Origin: Litchfieldella anticariensis FP35 = DSM 16096
GTDB taxonomy: Bacteria; Pseudomonadota; Gammaproteobacteria; Pseudomonadales; Halomonadaceae
Length of the DNA: 64,000 nucleotides
NCBI RefSeq assembly: GCF_000409775.1
Contig: NZ_KE332392.1
Span: 38,410 to 102,409 of the forward strand
Reading direction: 5' to 3'
Positions 63,601 through 64,000 of this stretch are shown here, piece after piece. A program made the position numbers and the translations under genes. The notes beneath the pieces are model-generated. The model searched no databases. It was given only the letters and a program-made list of their open reading frames with translations, and had not been told where the DNA came from. Numbering within the stretch: position 1 is the first letter of the stretch; the number at the start of each line of letters is the position of its first letter.

Positions 63601-64000
63601 TTTGGGGGCGAGGGCCTCTCGGGCACCGGGCCCAAGGCCGGCGGCCCGCTTTACGCCAATCGGTTCCGCCGCACCGCCACCGCCGAGAGCTACGAGGCGC
63701 CCCAGGGCGACGCCGTGACACTCGGGGATCTCCAGTCGGCCATCGACGGGCTGGATTCGCGCAACTGGGCAGCGCGACCCGATCGGGTCGAGGTGCTGCG
63801 CAAGGCGCTCTCCGGTAAACGCGGCGTGATCCGCAAGGCACTCGCCGAGACCGCCGCCCTGGACATGACGCCACATACGCTTCCGGGGCCGACGGGGGAA
63901 AGCAACCGGCTGTCGTTTTATCCGAAGGGCCCGGTGCTCTGCCTCGGGCCGACGCTCGATATCGCCGTCGCCCAGGCGGCGCAGGCGCTCGGCGCGGGCT
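60652..64000 (+). CDS. putA: Bifunctional proline dehydrogenase / P5C dehydrogenase (3' end outside window)
   Basis: The first 1116 codons of PutA. The proline dehydrogenase barrel spans about residues 150-480 (FNIDAEEQDRLDLSLDVIEA, RLVKGAYWDTEIK, ENGANSSFVNQ). The glutamate-semialdehyde dehydrogenase domain follows from about 550 (SPWNFPLAIFTGQIAAALAA, ETGGLNAMIVDSTA) with catalytic Cys821 in GQRCSALR. The N-terminal ribbon-helix-helix domain of gammaproteobacterial PutA is missing, so it should not autoregulate. The wording of the N-terminus (FLAEYGLSTAEGVGLMCLAE, SDWGAHLGKSSSSMVNASTW) recalls Rhodobacterales proteins, and base composition looks more G/C-rich than upstream. No stop codon appears before the window edge. 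Confidence 0.93.
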   Translation, partial: MSEDTMRHHDTVSESRARIRAYYAADEAEVLRGLVERIRLSEDDRRKVAAVGANYVERVRKETSPSMMEAFLAEYGLSTAEGVGLMCLAEALLRVPDAETIDDLIHDKIEPSDWGAHLGKSSSSMVNASTWALMLTGKVLEDDPKGPVRALRGLVRRMGEPVVRTAVGQSMKILGRQFVLGQTIEEGMKNARELEKQGYTYSYDMLGEAARTDADAVRYHEAYAKAIAAIAKQAKGDVRGSPGISVKLSALHPRYEYTHRDTVMTELVPRALELAQQAAKANIGFNIDAEEQDRLDLSLDVIEALLSDPRLAGWDGFGIVVQAYGRRAAPVIETLYDLAERLDRKIMVRLVKGAYWDTEIKLAQEMGVETFPVFTRKVNTDVSYMACAQLLLDRRDRIYPQFATHNAHTCAAVVAMAGDDKDSFEFQRLHGMGESLHHIVKQSEGTRCRIYAPVGAHRDLLAYLVRRLLENGANSSFVNQVVDSSIPSSEVSKDPVAEMQRLGDAISSPSISLPGQLFAPERKNSRGFRINEPASILPLLAAREEFADTTWIAGPMLAGNPAPQGPARDAISPADSSRVVGKVHEATPSEVSAALDAAEDGFRDWSARPVAERAEMLRRTADLYEEHIAELTVSATREAGKMILDGIAEVREAVDFLRYYANEIERLEMEEPGGARGIFVCISPWNFPLAIFTGQIAAALAAGNAVLAKPAEQTPLIAARAVELMREAGLPEAALQLLPGDGPTVGGPLTSDPRIAGVCFTGSTEVAQIIHKTLAQNAGPDAVLIAETGGLNAMIVDSTALTEQAVRDILISSFQSAGQRCSALRMLYVQEEARDRLLTMLDGAMDALAIGDPWRTDTDVSPVIDAEARDSISAYVAAQEKTGNVLKKLPAPDGGTFVTPAVVKVGGIDDLEREIFGPILHVATFKARDIDKVVDAINARGYGLTFGLHTRIDDRVQQIVERIHVGNIYVNRNQIGAIVGSQPFGGEGLSGTGPKAGGPLYANRFRRTATAESYEAPQGDAVTLGDLQSAIDGLDSRNWAARPDRVEVLRKALSGKRGVIRKALAETAALDMTPHTLPGPTGESNRLSFYPKGPVLCLGPTLDIAVAQAAQALGAG

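Overview
The window is about 60% GC and reads as a chromosomal stretch of a halophilic or halotolerant gammaproteobacterium, most likely Halomonadaceae (Halomonas or a close relative). I base this on protein-level resemblance recalled from memory and on the heavy investment in compatible-solute uptake (choline-sulfatase, BCCT, ProVWX) and organic-acid and amine catabolism. No rRNA, tRNA, CRISPR array, integrase or insertion sequence was found. Both window edges cut genes: an FMN-dependent 2-hydroxyacid dehydrogenase at the left and putA at the right.

Layout. 0-2.5 kb: end of a 2-hydroxyacid dehydrogenase, a tartrate/D-malate dehydrogenase and its divergent LysR regulator. 2.5-7 kb: a glycosyltransferase overlapping the regulator, a TVP38-type membrane protein, an MtfA peptidase and a GNAT-nitrilase fusion. 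7.3-11.7 kb: a Ugp/Mal-type ABC importer interrupted by a palindromic repeat element. 11.8-14.6 kb: small housekeeping and detoxification genes (YCII, GST, VOC, ChaC). 14.7-25.4 kb: an amine-type catabolic island. It holds a LysR gene broken by a 4-bp duplication, a Pot-type ABC importer, a HAD hydrolase, a DAO-family oxidase, a GhrA-like reductase, a succinate-semialdehyde-type dehydrogenase and a 3-hydroxyisobutyrate-type dehydrogenase, plus a small broken ORF. 26.3-32.3 kb: a choline-sulfate locus (BCCT, SulP, betC, divergent LysR). 32.3-34 kb: a small secreted protein and a MetX-type acyltransferase. 34-39.3 kb: glcDEFG with divergent glcC.

39.3-53.4 kb is the least conventional part. A GntR regulator faces a GlcG-like gene, a DctPQM TRAP transporter, a crotonase-fold protein lacking both hydratase glutamates, a class III CoA-transferase, a serine-glyoxylate-type aminotransferase, a 998-residue FAD/Fe-S dehydrogenase, a threonine aldolase and a lactate permease. 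Three promoters in it share an A/T-flanked TGAATTCA palindrome. The lactate permease promoter carries an LldR-like palindrome. I infer an organic-acid pathway, possibly undescribed, that feeds glyoxylate/glycine metabolism and is tied to the neighbouring glycolate oxidase.

53.6-60.3 kb: two GSTs, a gamma-carbonic anhydrase-like protein, proVWX and a serine/threonine dehydratase. From 60.4 kb: the C-terminal remnant of an ornithine cyclodeaminase and an alphaproteobacterial-looking putA without a DNA-binding domain. The two look like what is left of an acquired ornithine/proline module.

Functions are assigned by reading motifs and recalled family features; no database search was run.
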